DNA from: Soonwooa buanensis
Lineage (GTDB): Bacteria; Bacteroidota; Bacteroidia; Flavobacteriales; Weeksellaceae
Assembly (NCBI RefSeq): GCF_900167905.1
Contig: NZ_FUYZ01000005.1
Location: forward strand, 62,001-126,000
Length of the DNA: 64,000 nucleotides
Direction of reading: 5' to 3'
The translations under genes and the position numbers were made by a program. Positions within the stretch are counted from its first letter, which is position 1, and every line of letters begins with the position of its first letter. The notes under the pieces were generated by a model. It was given only the letters and a program-made list of their open reading frames with translations, searched no databases and had not been told where the DNA came from. Shown in pieces: positions 9,051-18,198 of this stretch.

Positions 9051-10004
9051 ATGGATTTTGTATTTGGAGAAAATGCTTTAGAAAGTGTTTATATGTGGTC
9101 AATTCCGCTACATGCTGCGGTGATTTTGGCAGAAATGATATACAGCAGTGTTGCGCAAGCGAAGTTGTATAGTGGAAAAGATTTGTTTACAAATATCTAT
9201 CTCGCTTTAATGAATTTTAGCCTTGACTTAATAATGAAGGCTTTCGCGATGGGCGTGATGTTTTTCTTTTATAGCTTCCGAATTTTTGATTTCGATATGG
9301 GGACTTGGTATTATTGGGTATTTTGCTTTATGGCAACCGATTTAGCTTATTATTTCCATCATTTGGTCGATCACAAATCAAGAGCATTTTGGGCGGTGCA
9401 TATCACGCACCACAACTCTGAATATTTTAATTTAACAACAGGATTCAGAAGTCCAGTTTTCCAACCATTATACCGTTATTTATTCTTTTCACCATTGGCT
9501 TTTTTAGGATTAAATCCTTGGTCGATTATGGTTTGCTACGCTGTTGGTCAAGTCTACGGAACTTGGGTGCATACGCAGACGGTTAAGAAAATGGGATTCT
9601 TAGAATATATTTTGGTAACGCCGTCGCACCACCGTGTTCATCATGGTTGTAACATCAAATATTTGGACAAAAATATGGGAATGGTGTTTATCTTTTGGGA
9701 TAAAATTTTTGGAACATTCGAGCCTGAAGATCCAAAAGTTCCGGTAAAATTCGGGATCTATCCAAAAATGCCAGATGATGGACCTTTGACGACTTTGTTG
9801 TACGAATGGCGAAAAATTGGAAAAGATCTTCGTCAACCTAATTTGACCATTAAAGACCGTTTCAATTATATTTTTAATTCTCCGGGTTGGCGCCATGACG
9901 GAAAAGGAAAAACCGTTAGCGATTATCAACGCGAATATTGGGCTAAAAAAAAGGCGCAAGCTAAAGCCAAAGAATCGCAGAAAGAGGAAACAAAAATTGC
10001 TTAG
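9051..10004 (+). CDS. Sterol desaturase / fatty acid hydroxylase family membrane protein
   Basis: 317 residues. Several hydrophobic segments occupy the first 200 residues. The eight-histidine di-iron signature of the family is visible: HHLVDH near residue 104, HITHHNSE shortly after, and HHRVHHG near 196. Such enzymes hydroxylate or desaturate lipids at the membrane using O2. Flavobacteria make no sterols by default, so a hydroxy or iso-branched fatty acid or sphingolipid-like substrate is more likely, but that is inference. The C-terminal tail is Lys/Ala/Glu-rich and soluble. The next gene starts 7 bp after the stop. Confidence 0.85.
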   Translation: MDFVFGENALESVYMWSIPLHAAVILAEMIYSSVAQAKLYSGKDLFTNIYLALMNFSLDLIMKAFAMGVMFFFYSFRIFDFDMGTWYYWVFCFMATDLAYYFHHLVDHKSRAFWAVHITHHNSEYFNLTTGFRSPVFQPLYRYLFFSPLAFLGLNPWSIMVCYAVGQVYGTWVHTQTVKKMGFLEYILVTPSHHRVHHGCNIKYLDKNMGMVFIFWDKIFGTFEPEDPKVPVKFGIYPKMPDDGPLTTLLYEWRKIGKDLRQPNLTIKDRFNYIFNSPGWRHDGKGKTVSDYQREYWAKKKAQAKAKESQKEETKIA

Positions 10005-10010
10005 TTCACT

Positions 10011-10886
10011 ATGAAATTTAAAATTTTATTAATCTTTATTTTTTGTGTGAATCTTGGATTTGCGCAACAAGCTGAGATTTTTAAAATTAAAAATTATCAA
10101 GTCGCAGAGCTTTCGGATTCGTTGAAAGAAAGCTCAGGTTTGGATTTTATTGGTGATAAACTTATAAGTTTTAATGATAGTGGCAATGCTGGAGATTTAT
10201 TTTTGCTAAATCCAAAAACTGGAAAAATCACAGATTATATTCCTACGCAACTTAACAACCGCGATTGGGAAGCTGTTACAAAAGATTCAGCGAATCTATA
10301 CGTTGCGGATTTCGGAAATAATAACGGAACAAGAAAAGATTTAAAAATATATAAAATTCCTTTTTCTGGGGAGAACTTCAAAGTTGATTCAACACAAGTC
10401 ATTTCTTATTTTTATCCAGATCAAAAAGATTTTACTTCTAAAAATCTAAATACAGATTACGATGCAGAAGCTGTAATTTTTTATAAGGATAAACTCCAAG
10501 TTCTTACGAAAGAATGGGCGAGTAGAAGTGTAACACGCTATGAAGTTGATCCCAATGTTTTTGAACAACAACCTGCAAAAAAGCTAGAGTCTTATGATAC
10601 AGGATTTGTTGTGACCGACGCTTCTTATTTTGATAAAAAACTGTATGTTGTGGGTTATACGAAGATGACGCAAGTCTATTTAATGATTTTTGAAGAATCA
10701 GAAGATGGATTTTTCTTTTCTAAAAAAGGAAAAAAATACCATTTAGGAAGTGCGTTGTCCGTTGGACAAATCGAAGGAATTGCTGTTAACCATGATGGAA
10801 TCTATATTTCTAGTGAATTTTTCAAAACACCTTTAGGAACTGTGAAGCCGCGATTGTATTTTATCCCAACTGAAAAATTAAAATAA
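10011..10886 (+). CDS. Secreted protein of unknown function, possible beta-propeller
   Basis: 291 residues. Signal peptide MKFKILLIFIFCVNLGFAQ, with probable cleavage before or after Q19. The mature part has repeated strand patterns with Asp/Asn-rich turns (FNDSGNAGDLFLL, DWEAVTKDS, YVADFGNNNG, AEAVIFYKDKL, IEGIAVNHDGIYIS), which look like propeller blades of the SdiA-regulated or esterase-like type. No catalytic signature is recognisable. It starts 7 bp after the desaturase stop and is probably co-transcribed with it. I do not recognise a named family. Confidence 0.6.
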   Translation: MKFKILLIFIFCVNLGFAQQAEIFKIKNYQVAELSDSLKESSGLDFIGDKLISFNDSGNAGDLFLLNPKTGKITDYIPTQLNNRDWEAVTKDSANLYVADFGNNNGTRKDLKIYKIPFSGENFKVDSTQVISYFYPDQKDFTSKNLNTDYDAEAVIFYKDKLQVLTKEWASRSVTRYEVDPNVFEQQPAKKLESYDTGFVVTDASYFDKKLYVVGYTKMTQVYLMIFEESEDGFFFSKKGKKYHLGSALSVGQIEGIAVNHDGIYISSEFFKTPLGTVKPRLYFIPTEKLK

Positions 10887-10915
10887 CGAAATTTCGTTTC
10901 TCGCAAAGAAAAATT

Positions 10916-10923
10916 TATCTTTG
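10916..10923 (+). promoter_or_regulatory. Bacteroidota -7 promoter box for the polyprenyl synthase gene
   Basis: TATCTTTG matches TAnnTTTG, 24 nt before the TTG start at 10947. Confidence 0.72.
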
Positions 10924-10946
10924 CGTATTACCTAATAATTCTTGCT

Positions 10947-11924
10947 TTGGCTAATATTGTAGAAGAAATCAAACGTCCGATAAGTACCGAGATGAAACTT
11001 TTTGAACAAAAGTTTTATGAATCGATGAAGAGTAACGTGTCTTTGTTGGATAAAGTGACTCGTTTTATCGTGACAACAAAAGGGAAGCAGATGCGTCCGA
11101 TGTTTGTGTTTCTTTGTGCAAAATTAGTTGGTGACGTTAACGAGAAAACCTATCGTGGCGCATCGATGATCGAGTTGATCCATACGGCGACTTTGGTGCA
11201 TGATGATGTTGTGGATGAGAGTTTTAAAAGAAGAAATTTCTTCTCGATTAACGCGCTTTGGAAGAACAAAATCGCTGTTCTTGTAGGTGATTATCTGTTG
11301 TCAAAATCGGTTTTACTGTCTACGGACAATAAAGATTTTGATTTGCTTTCTGTTATTTCTCGTACGATTCGCGAAATGGCAGAAGGAGAATTGCTTCAAC
11401 TAGAAAAAGCTAGAAAATTAGACATCACCGAAGATGTCTATTACGAGATTATCCGCCAAAAAACAGCCACTTTAATTGCGGCTTGTTGCGAAGTTGGTGT
11501 TTTGTCGAATAACGCTGACGAAGTTCTTGCAAAGAAAATGAAAGACTTCGGGACTTACACTGGGATGGCGTTTCAGATTAAAGATGATTTGTTCGATTAT
11601 ACCAGTAGTAATATCATCGGAAAACCTGTAGGTATCGATATTAAAGAGCAAAAAATGACCTTGCCTTTAATACATGCACTCAAAACTTCAACACCAGAAA
11701 ATTACAAAAAGTATTTTAATACGATAAAGCGTTACAACAACGATCCTAAAAAAGTTCGTGAGTTGGTTGATTATGTAAAAACTTCTGGCGGGATGGATTA
11801 CGCCATCAAAGTCATGAAAGATTATCAACAAAAAGCTTTAGACATTCTTTCCGAATTTCCTGATTCTGAAGCTAAAAAATCATTAGAATTGATGTTGGAT
11901 TATGTGATTAGCAGAAAATTGTAA
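10947..11924 (+). CDS. Trans-polyprenyl diphosphate synthase (quinone side chain)
   Basis: 325 residues. It condenses isopentenyl diphosphate onto an allylic primer, in the cytoplasm. The first Asp-rich motif is DDVVD at 86-90 (in LVHDDVVDES). The second is KDDLFD in FQIKDDLFDYT. The substrate-binding GKQMRP motif at 46-51 is present. Length and lack of a signal fit the IspB/hexaprenyl-type long-chain synthases that supply the menaquinone tail (MK-6 is usual in this group); chain length cannot be read safely from sequence. The start is TTG with a promoter box 24 nt upstream. It is convergent with the next gene, 9 bp away. Confidence 0.9.
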   Translation: MANIVEEIKRPISTEMKLFEQKFYESMKSNVSLLDKVTRFIVTTKGKQMRPMFVFLCAKLVGDVNEKTYRGASMIELIHTATLVHDDVVDESFKRRNFFSINALWKNKIAVLVGDYLLSKSVLLSTDNKDFDLLSVISRTIREMAEGELLQLEKARKLDITEDVYYEIIRQKTATLIAACCEVGVLSNNADEVLAKKMKDFGTYTGMAFQIKDDLFDYTSSNIIGKPVGIDIKEQKMTLPLIHALKTSTPENYKKYFNTIKRYNNDPKKVRELVDYVKTSGGMDYAIKVMKDYQQKALDILSEFPDSEAKKSLELMLDYVISRKL

Positions 11925-11933
11925 TGGTATAAT

Positions 11934-12629
11934 TTAGTCAGATATTTTATAAATACTTATTTCAGAAACGCTTCCAGTGAGAAGATTTAACGAGATTCCG
12001 CCCCGATAATACTCAAAAGAAAGTATGTCATCTTTGTTCAATTTGTGGATTGAATTTATTTCGGTATCGCTTATTAGTAGACTTAAAACTAGCGGCAAAG
12101 TAGCACCACTAAAGTCTTTTTTATTAATTTCTGTATAACCGCCAGTTGTCAAATGTTTTAGAATGCCAATTTTCGGCGTTCCTCCAAAATTTAATAACGA
12201 TAACTGTACACCAGTTCCGTATCTGAATTTAAAATTGATAGCATAAACGCCAGCTACAGGCACTTTGTAAGTGGATGTCGTCTCATTAAAGTTGCTGGTG
12301 AAATTTGGATCTTTTGTGAAACTCAATCGATCCCATCCTGTGAAAAGATTTCCGCTAAGAATTGTGCTGCCAGATGATGTCGCCTTTGTAATTGTTGTGT
12401 TGACGTAGGCTTGTATTAGAGAGATGTCTGCTTTTGTTACTTCGGAAGTTGTTTGGTTGTAAGTTAAGATTTTGGTATTGCTGAGACTAGTAATTTCTTG
12501 GACGGTATTTATTTTTGTGTTTCCGTTGATGTGCAAAGTAGCTTCGGGATTGGTAGTGTTAATACCAACTTGCGCATTTAGCGTAATTGTAAAAATTACA
12601 CTAAGACTAATTAGTAATTTTGTTTTCAT
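11934..12629 (-). CDS. Secreted protein of unknown function with GINTTNP-type N-terminus
   Basis: 231 residues. A signal peptide ends at LNAQ, followed by VGINTTNPEATLHING. This N-terminal motif is common in flavobacterial surface proteins that otherwise resemble phage tail-fibre or collagen-like head domains. The C-terminal 130 residues (TGWDRLSFTKDPN onward, with YKVPVAGVYAINFKFRYG) follow the pattern of a C1q/TNF-like jelly roll. No T9SS sorting tail is visible. Likely exported or surface-exposed; function unknown. Confidence 0.62.
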   Translation of the reverse strand: MKTKLLISLSVIFTITLNAQVGINTTNPEATLHINGNTKINTVQEITSLSNTKILTYNQTTSEVTKADISLIQAYVNTTITKATSSGSTILSGNLFTGWDRLSFTKDPNFTSNFNETTSTYKVPVAGVYAINFKFRYGTGVQLSLLNFGGTPKIGILKHLTTGGYTEINKKDFSGATLPLVLSLLISDTEINSIHKLNKDDILSFEYYRGGISLNLLTGSVSEISIYKISD

Positions 12630-12884
12630 GGTGGTTTTGGTTTTTAGTTTATAAGTTTTATTACATTGGCTTGGGTTATTTTTATAAAATTAGCAATATT
12701 TTTAGTTGTAATTTATTTTTAATTATTTATTTTAACGATATGTTTAATTAATATTGGTTATAATTTGATATTTTGCATTTTATTTATTGGTTTTTAATTG
12801 TTTTTAAATTATTTTTTCCTTTTAAATTAATACCAGAATTAAATTGTGTGATTTTTGTTAAAATTGAATTCGTTTTCTATTTCG

Positions 12885-12892
12885 TAATTTTG
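12885..12892 (+). promoter_or_regulatory. Bacteroidota -7 promoter box for rarA, very close to the start codon
   Basis: TAATTTTG matches TAnnTTTG and ends only 4 nt before the ATG at 12897, so the mRNA would be essentially leaderless. The 255 bp upstream are very AT-rich with no other structure seen. Confidence 0.6.
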
Positions 12893-12896
12893 AAAT

Positions 12897-14177
12897 ATGA
12901 ATAGTAATTCGCCTTTAGCAGAAATTTTGCGTCCTAAAAATCTTGAAGAAGTTGTTGGTCAAGAACATTTGACTGGTCCCAAAGGTCCTATCCGTCGTAT
13001 GTTGGAGAATGATACCATTAATTCACTTATTTTCTGGGGACCTCCAGGAACGGGCAAAACGACTTTGGCGGAAATTATTTCTGAACAATCGAAAAGAAAA
13101 TTTTATAAGCTAAGTGCGGTGACTTCTGGTGTTAAAGATGTTCGCGATGTTATCGACGATGCTAAAAAGCAAAATCTTTTTTCTGGAAAATCGCCGATTT
13201 TATTCATTGATGAGATTCACCGATTTAATAAGTCACAACAAGATTCTTTGTTACACGCTGTCGAAAAAGGTTGGATAGTCTTGATTGGTGCCACGACGGA
13301 AAATCCTAGTTTTGAAGTGGTTTCGGCGCTTTTGTCACGAAGTCAAGTTTATGTTCTCAAAGCTTTGACGTTTGAAAAGTTGGAAGAACTGGCAGATACA
13401 AGTCTTCAAAAATACAATGAACTCAATAAAACCGATTTTGTCCTCGATGACAAAGCGGCTTTTATACAGTATTCTGGTGGTGATGCCCGCAAATTAATTA
13501 ACTCGATTGAATTGGTGCTTAATCAGTTTAAAAATTCGAAAATTACACACATCACCAATGATGAGGTTTTGTCGGTTTTACAAGAAAACATGGCGCTTTA
13601 TGACAAAAACGGTGAACAACATTATGATATTATTTCGGCTTTCATTAAGTCGATTCGTGGAAGTGATCCAAATGCTGCGGTCTATTGGCTGGCGAGGATG
13701 TTAGTCGGTGGTGAAGATATCAAATTCATAGCGCGGCGACTGGTAATTTTGGCGTCCGAAGATATTGGTCTTGCGAATCCAAATGCCTTGGTGGTGGCGA
13801 ATAATTGTTTCCAAGCGATCAATATGATCGGAAATCCTGAAGCACGAATTATCCTTAGCGAAACGGCAATTTATCTGGCGGTTTCTCCCAAAAGTAATTC
13901 GGCGTATATGGCGATTAATGAAGCGATGGCTTTGGTGAAAAAAACTGGAAACCTTGCGGTGCCATTACACCTTAGAAATGCGCCAACCAAATTGATGAAA
14001 GATATGAACTACGGAAAAGACTATCAATACGCCCATTCTCACGAAGGTAATTTTGTGGATCAAGAGTTTTTGCCAGAAGATATTTCGGGATTACAATTTT
14101 ATCAGCCTGGGCAAAATTCAACAGAACAAAAAATTAAAGATCAGCTCAACAAAAAGTGGGGAAGTCGTTATGAGTAG
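12897..14177 (+). CDS. rarA: Replication-associated recombination protein A (AAA+ ATPase)
   Basis: 426 residues. AAA+ ATPase of the RarA/MgsA/WRNIP1 family, acting at stalled replication forks. Walker A GPPGTGKT is at 48-55, Walker B FIDEIHRF near 103-110, sensor 1 in IGATTENPSF, and an arginine-finger region in ALLSRSQVY. The C-terminal MgsA-type tetramerisation domain (RGSDPNAAVYWLARML, LASEDIGLANP) is complete. Full family length. Single gene with its own promoter box and a terminator. Confidence 0.95.
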   Translation: MNSNSPLAEILRPKNLEEVVGQEHLTGPKGPIRRMLENDTINSLIFWGPPGTGKTTLAEIISEQSKRKFYKLSAVTSGVKDVRDVIDDAKKQNLFSGKSPILFIDEIHRFNKSQQDSLLHAVEKGWIVLIGATTENPSFEVVSALLSRSQVYVLKALTFEKLEELADTSLQKYNELNKTDFVLDDKAAFIQYSGGDARKLINSIELVLNQFKNSKITHITNDEVLSVLQENMALYDKNGEQHYDIISAFIKSIRGSDPNAAVYWLARMLVGGEDIKFIARRLVILASEDIGLANPNALVVANNCFQAINMIGNPEARIILSETAIYLAVSPKSNSAYMAINEAMALVKKTGNLAVPLHLRNAPTKLMKDMNYGKDYQYAHSHEGNFVDQEFLPEDISGLQFYQPGQNSTEQKIKDQLNKKWGSRYE

Positions 14178-14207
14178 GTTGTAGAGTTCTCTTTTTTTAA
14201 TATAATT

Positions 14208-14255
14208 AAACGCTTCATTCATAATAATTTTAAAATTATCATAAATGAAGCGTTT
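14208..14255. terminator. Bidirectional terminator between rarA and the DUF2339 gene
   Basis: AAACGCTTCATT (14208-14219) pairs with AATGAAGCGTTT (14244-14255). The loop between them holds a second AT palindrome (ATAATTTTAAAATTAT). T-runs flank both sides. Confidence 0.85.
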
Positions 14256-14278
14256 TTGTTTTTTTATTAAGCTGTATT

Positions 14279-16516
14279 TTAATCTTCGTTATTCTCCGTT
14301 TTGGTTTCCACCATTTTAGAAATAATTTTTTTAAGTCTTTGGAACAAGAACGAACTTAATAACAACAAGACGCCAAGTAGGATAAATGCGACAATTCTTG
14401 ATACATTATCCAACTGCCAAACATCGTACAAATATAGTTTTGCAATCGTAATACCTATTAATACAAAACCAATTTTGTTGATTTCTGGCTTTGATTTTTG
14501 TAAACCATAATAGATAAAACTTGCTGCCAAAATTGTCCAAATAATAGGAAGATAAAGTACAATAAAATGACTTTGTAACCATTCGTAATCTTTCAGTTGA
14601 TTCAGTTTTAGTAAAATGTAAATGTGATAAATTTCAAAACTTATCAAATACACGAACACAAAACCTATAGCCCAATATGCCAATTTTTCGTTTAGGAAAC
14701 TCGTTTTAGGAATAATACCAACTAAACAAACCAAAACTGGAATCCAATACAATAAGTAAATTAGATAAAAACTTTTGCTGACCTCATGTTTAAAAATGCT
14801 AAAATTAATATCCGTCACCGAAACATGGATGAGCGCAAACAAAAATAAAAGACCAATCAAAATGTTGACGAATGTAGGTTGGTAGTTAAGTTTTTGTCGT
14901 AAAAGTAACATTGCGAACAAATAGTAAATCGTGTAAACAAGGATGATACAAGAAATAAATGTGTCAGACTGATTTTGGATGTGATACCAAATCTCAAACG
15001 AAATCGAAAAATAAATGACAACATAACTTAGTCCTGAAAAAAACTTCACATATTGAAATCGACTTTGGTCATCGACATCTTCACTAAGGTTTTTAATGTA
15101 AAATAAATTGAACAAAAATGATGCGATTACAACCAAACTTGTCAGAAAAATTGGATTGAAAATTACAGCTAAATGACTTTCAGAAAAATAATTGCTCCAC
15201 GTATAGATTTGCGAAATAATCAATATCGGAAACAAAATATTAAAACATTGTTTGAAGATTTTTTGTTCCGTTTTTTTCCAAATAAATAAAAGTAAACTCG
15301 CTTCGATCGCCCAAATGATTGTCACAAAATAAGTTTCTAATTCTAAAGCGACAGCTATTGTGGCAAGGCTTATGGCGATGCCCGTAAATACTGCAAAATT
15401 GAGACTTTTTGTATCCGCTTTTTTGTCTCTAAAAATGAGTAATGCGTTAATGATTGCAAAACCAATTGGAAGTAAACTAAATCCTTTGATATTCTCGCTC
15501 CAAAGAACATAGATTCCTCCTAAAACAGCGAAAATATTGATGAAAACTAAAAGTAATATTTCTGCTGTAGAAATAATTTTTGTTTTGAAATAATTTTGTA
15601 ACGCAAAAGCGTAAAATATCAAGTAGGATAAAATGATAAAGTAAATAATCTTGGTGCTTGGTGCGTCAATAATCCATGTTAAAAAATAAATGGAAGTGAA
15701 AGTAAAGGCTAGCCAGCCGAGACTTTTCCAATTTCTAAGGAAAGCAATAACTAGCATTCCGATGTTGAGAATACTTAAGTAACTGAATAAAAATAGATAA
15801 TTACTTTGTCCAGTACTTACTAAAATTGGTGCTAAAAAACCGCCAATTAATGCGACGATATTTAAAACTTCACTTTTATAAAAATTTGCAAGAAGAACCG
15901 ATGCTAGCGTGATGATTGCTAAAATCCCAAATGCAACATTTTGCGAAAACATACCATATTCTTGAAAAGCAATTGTGATTGTTAGATAGAAAACGCTGAT
16001 GCCGCCACCTGTAATAATTGATCCAAAAATTGAAAAGTTTTTTCTGAGCCAATGTCCGATGCCTAAAAGGATTCCGCCAGTTATCATCCCAATTGCAACG
16101 CGTCCCGATTCACCAATCCAATTGCGATCGATCGCGTATTTTACAAAATAACCGATCCCTAAAACCAATGTGAAAATACCAATAACACTCAATGCATTTT
16201 GTTTTAAAAAAGACATTAGTTGCTCTAGTTTTCCTTCAAAAACGTTGGGTTCTTTTGGTGTGATTTTCTCGTCAAGGCTTGGTTTTGGAGGTTCAGGTTT
16301 AACAACAAACTCTGGTTGTAGTGTTGTTGAGGTTTCGATTGGTTGTTGCTCAGGCTTTACTTCCTGAGGAATAACTGGTTTTTCAAAAGGAAGATTGATG
16401 TTTGTATTTTGACCTTTTAGTCGAGATACTTCTTCTTCAAGCTCTTTTATTCGTCCATTAAAATGGTAGTAAATCCAAATAACGATGACGATAAAAAATA
16501 GGAGTAATAATTCCAT
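14279..16516 (-). CDS. DUF2339 family polytopic membrane protein
   Basis: 745 residues. It begins with a membrane segment (MELLLLFFIVIVIWIYYHF), then a coiled coil (IKELEEEVSRLKGQ) and a Pro/Glu-rich linker (about 40-90), then about 20 hydrophobic helices to the end. This N-terminal coiled coil plus long helix bundle is typical of DUF2339 inner-membrane proteins, whose function is unknown. A TATATTTG promoter box lies just upstream. Convergent with rarA. The call is to the family only. Confidence 0.82.
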   Translation of the reverse strand: MELLLLFFIVIVIWIYYHFNGRIKELEEEVSRLKGQNTNINLPFEKPVIPQEVKPEQQPIETSTTLQPEFVVKPEPPKPSLDEKITPKEPNVFEGKLEQLMSFLKQNALSVIGIFTLVLGIGYFVKYAIDRNWIGESGRVAIGMITGGILLGIGHWLRKNFSIFGSIITGGGISVFYLTITIAFQEYGMFSQNVAFGILAIITLASVLLANFYKSEVLNIVALIGGFLAPILVSTGQSNYLFLFSYLSILNIGMLVIAFLRNWKSLGWLAFTFTSIYFLTWIIDAPSTKIIYFIILSYLIFYAFALQNYFKTKIISTAEILLLVFINIFAVLGGIYVLWSENIKGFSLLPIGFAIINALLIFRDKKADTKSLNFAVFTGIAISLATIAVALELETYFVTIIWAIEASLLLFIWKKTEQKIFKQCFNILFPILIISQIYTWSNYFSESHLAVIFNPIFLTSLVVIASFLFNLFYIKNLSEDVDDQSRFQYVKFFSGLSYVVIYFSISFEIWYHIQNQSDTFISCIILVYTIYYLFAMLLLRQKLNYQPTFVNILIGLLFLFALIHVSVTDINFSIFKHEVSKSFYLIYLLYWIPVLVCLVGIIPKTSFLNEKLAYWAIGFVFVYLISFEIYHIYILLKLNQLKDYEWLQSHFIVLYLPIIWTILAASFIYYGLQKSKPEINKIGFVLIGITIAKLYLYDVWQLDNVSRIVAFILLGVLLLLSSFLFQRLKKIISKMVETKTENNED

Positions 16517-16532
16517 TTGTTTTAATATTACT

Positions 16533-16540
16533 CAAATATA
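16533..16540 (-). promoter_or_regulatory. Bacteroidota -7 promoter box for the DUF2339 gene
   Basis: On the minus strand reads TATATTTG (TAnnTTTG), 16 nt before the ATG at 16516. Confidence 0.62.
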
Positions 16541-16567
16541 TTCATTTTAAAATTTGTAAAGTTTTAT

Positions 16568-16966
16568 TTAAACTACTTCCTTATCTATCTTGAAAATCCA
16601 AATCATAGCAAGCATGGAAGCGGAATATAATAGCATTAGTAGTGTTAACGTCCAGTTAAATGTGTTCGAAAAATCTTGATTTAATATTAAAAATGAAAAA
16701 ACAATACAAAATGGTGATACTATACTTAGTATTATTTTTGATTTTTTTTCAGAAAGTTTTTTGTAAAAAAGATAGTACGCGTAAGCTATTATAGCCATTG
16801 GAATAGAGGAAAATGCAATTCCAAATATAAAAGCAAATAAAAACAATGGAATAGAATCAATTATTACGGAAAATTTGAAATTTTCGGCATTTAATATAGC
16901 AAAGATGCAAAAGAAAATAGCACCTAATATTGCAGTAGAAAACCATATTTTAAGGATGTATAGCAT
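16568..16966 (-). CDS. Small membrane protein, unknown function
   Basis: 132 residues, four predicted membrane helices (starting LYILKIWFSTAILGAIFF, then SIPLFLFAFIFGIAF, IILSIVSPFCIVFSFLIL, and LTLLMLLYSASMLAMIW) and few charged residues. No recognisable family. Its ATG follows the pheA stop codon directly (TAA-ATG), so it is translationally coupled to pheA and co-transcribed with it. There is no functional hint beyond this. Confidence 0.6.
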   Translation of the reverse strand: MLYILKIWFSTAILGAIFFCIFAILNAENFKFSVIIDSIPLFLFAFIFGIAFSSIPMAIIAYAYYLFYKKLSEKKSKIILSIVSPFCIVFSFLILNQDFSNTFNWTLTLLMLLYSASMLAMIWIFKIDKEVV

Positions 16967-17818
16967 TTAACTTTCCAAAAGATATTCATTGTAATTTCCA
17001 AGAAAATCGACTTTTGTTCCGAGTGCTTTTAATTCTTCTAATGCATTTTCGTGGAGAATAGGATGCCAATCGCCAACAATATTTAGGAAAAAGAAATAGT
17101 TACCCAAACCTGTTTTTAAGGTTCTAGATTCTATTTTGCTAAGGTTCATATTACGCCAAGCAAAAACAGAAAGTACCTGATGCAATCCTCCGGCATGGTC
17201 TTCGGGTAAGCTAACAAGCAATCCCGATTTGCGACCGATATTCTCTAAACCCGAGTTGTCATAAGACTTTTTCGATTTCGAAATAATAATAAAACGCGTA
17301 TGATTTTGTTCAAAATCATGGATGTTACGTTGAATGATTTCTAAATCATAAAGCTTTGCAGCAAACTGATTAGCAACTGCCGCAAGTTTTCGGTCTGGGT
17401 TTTCAGAAACATGTTTTGCAGCTGCTGCAGTTGACGAAAAATCTTGCTTTGGGATATTTTTATAATGCTGATCCAAATAATGGAAACTCTGCGCTAGAGC
17501 TTGCGGATGCGAATATATTTTTTCTAAATCAGCATCATTACTTTGTGATTTATGAATCATGAGATGATGAGCAATTGGCATAACAGCTTCGGCCTCAATA
17601 TGGATTTCAGGTGTTTTATAAAGATAATCCAAGGTCATAGAAACTGTTCCTTCAATCGAGTTTTCTAACGGGACAACGGCTTTGTCAACGATTCCGTCTT
17701 CAACCGCCCTGAAGCAATCCAAAATACTAACCTGCGGAATTTTAGTTTCTGTCGGAAAAAGTTGCGTTGTTGCTAACTGCGTGAAAGAGGCTTCTGGCCC
17801 TAAGAATGCGATTTTCAT
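16967..17818 (-). CDS. pheA: Prephenate dehydratase with ACT regulatory domain
   Basis: 283 residues. Converts prephenate to phenylpyruvate in phenylalanine synthesis. The N-terminal catalytic domain has GPEASFTQLA at 7-16, VVPLENSIEGTV at 48-59 and the essential TRF motif at 174-176 (NHTRFIII). From about residue 199 the ACT domain begins (GLLVSLPEDHAGGLHQVL) with the phenylalanine-binding ESR motif (KIESRTLKTG), so feedback inhibition by Phe is expected. This is a monofunctional enzyme; no chorismate mutase domain is fused. A small membrane-protein gene follows with no gap. Confidence 0.95.
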   Translation of the reverse strand: MKIAFLGPEASFTQLATTQLFPTETKIPQVSILDCFRAVEDGIVDKAVVPLENSIEGTVSMTLDYLYKTPEIHIEAEAVMPIAHHLMIHKSQSNDADLEKIYSHPQALAQSFHYLDQHYKNIPKQDFSSTAAAAKHVSENPDRKLAAVANQFAAKLYDLEIIQRNIHDFEQNHTRFIIISKSKKSYDNSGLENIGRKSGLLVSLPEDHAGGLHQVLSVFAWRNMNLSKIESRTLKTGLGNYFFFLNIVGDWHPILHENALEELKALGTKVDFLGNYNEYLLES

Positions 17819-18198
17819 ATGGTATTAAAACAAGGTTTTGTTTTTACGCAAATTAATTTTTAGCATAGTTAATATTTTTACTTCTAAGTAATGGTCTTTT
17901 TTATAGAAAATTGATTTTTTGCATATTTTTTTTAAAAATAGAAAGTGTTGAAGTTAACTAGATGATCTAGATGTAATGCTTAGAATAGCATCTTTTGAAT
18001 GGATTCTTAAAAAATTCTTAAAATGAGATTTTAATAAATCTATAATTAACAGATGCTTACGAGAGTTAGGTAGCTATTAATGGGTATGTAAAGGGGTAAC
18101 GGAAAATAGTGATGTCCAAAAATCATATATAAGAGCGATTTTTTTTTGAATTGAGGGGATATATCTTTGGACTGTTAAACAATTAAAAACAATTTATC
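17819..18198. other. Intergenic region upstream of the curli operon (380 bp)
   Basis: AT-rich spacer between divergent pheA and the curli operon. Apart from the csgA promoter box at 18162 I see no gene, RNA or clear repeat. Its length compared with neighbouring spacers suggests room for regulator binding, as in curli control regions elsewhere (inference). Confidence 0.5.
18162..18169 (+). promoter_or_regulatory. Bacteroidota -7 promoter box of the curli operon
   Basis: TATCTTTG matches TAnnTTTG, with a T-rich stretch containing TTG about 20 nt upstream. The csgA-like ATG is 29 nt downstream. Confidence 0.72.
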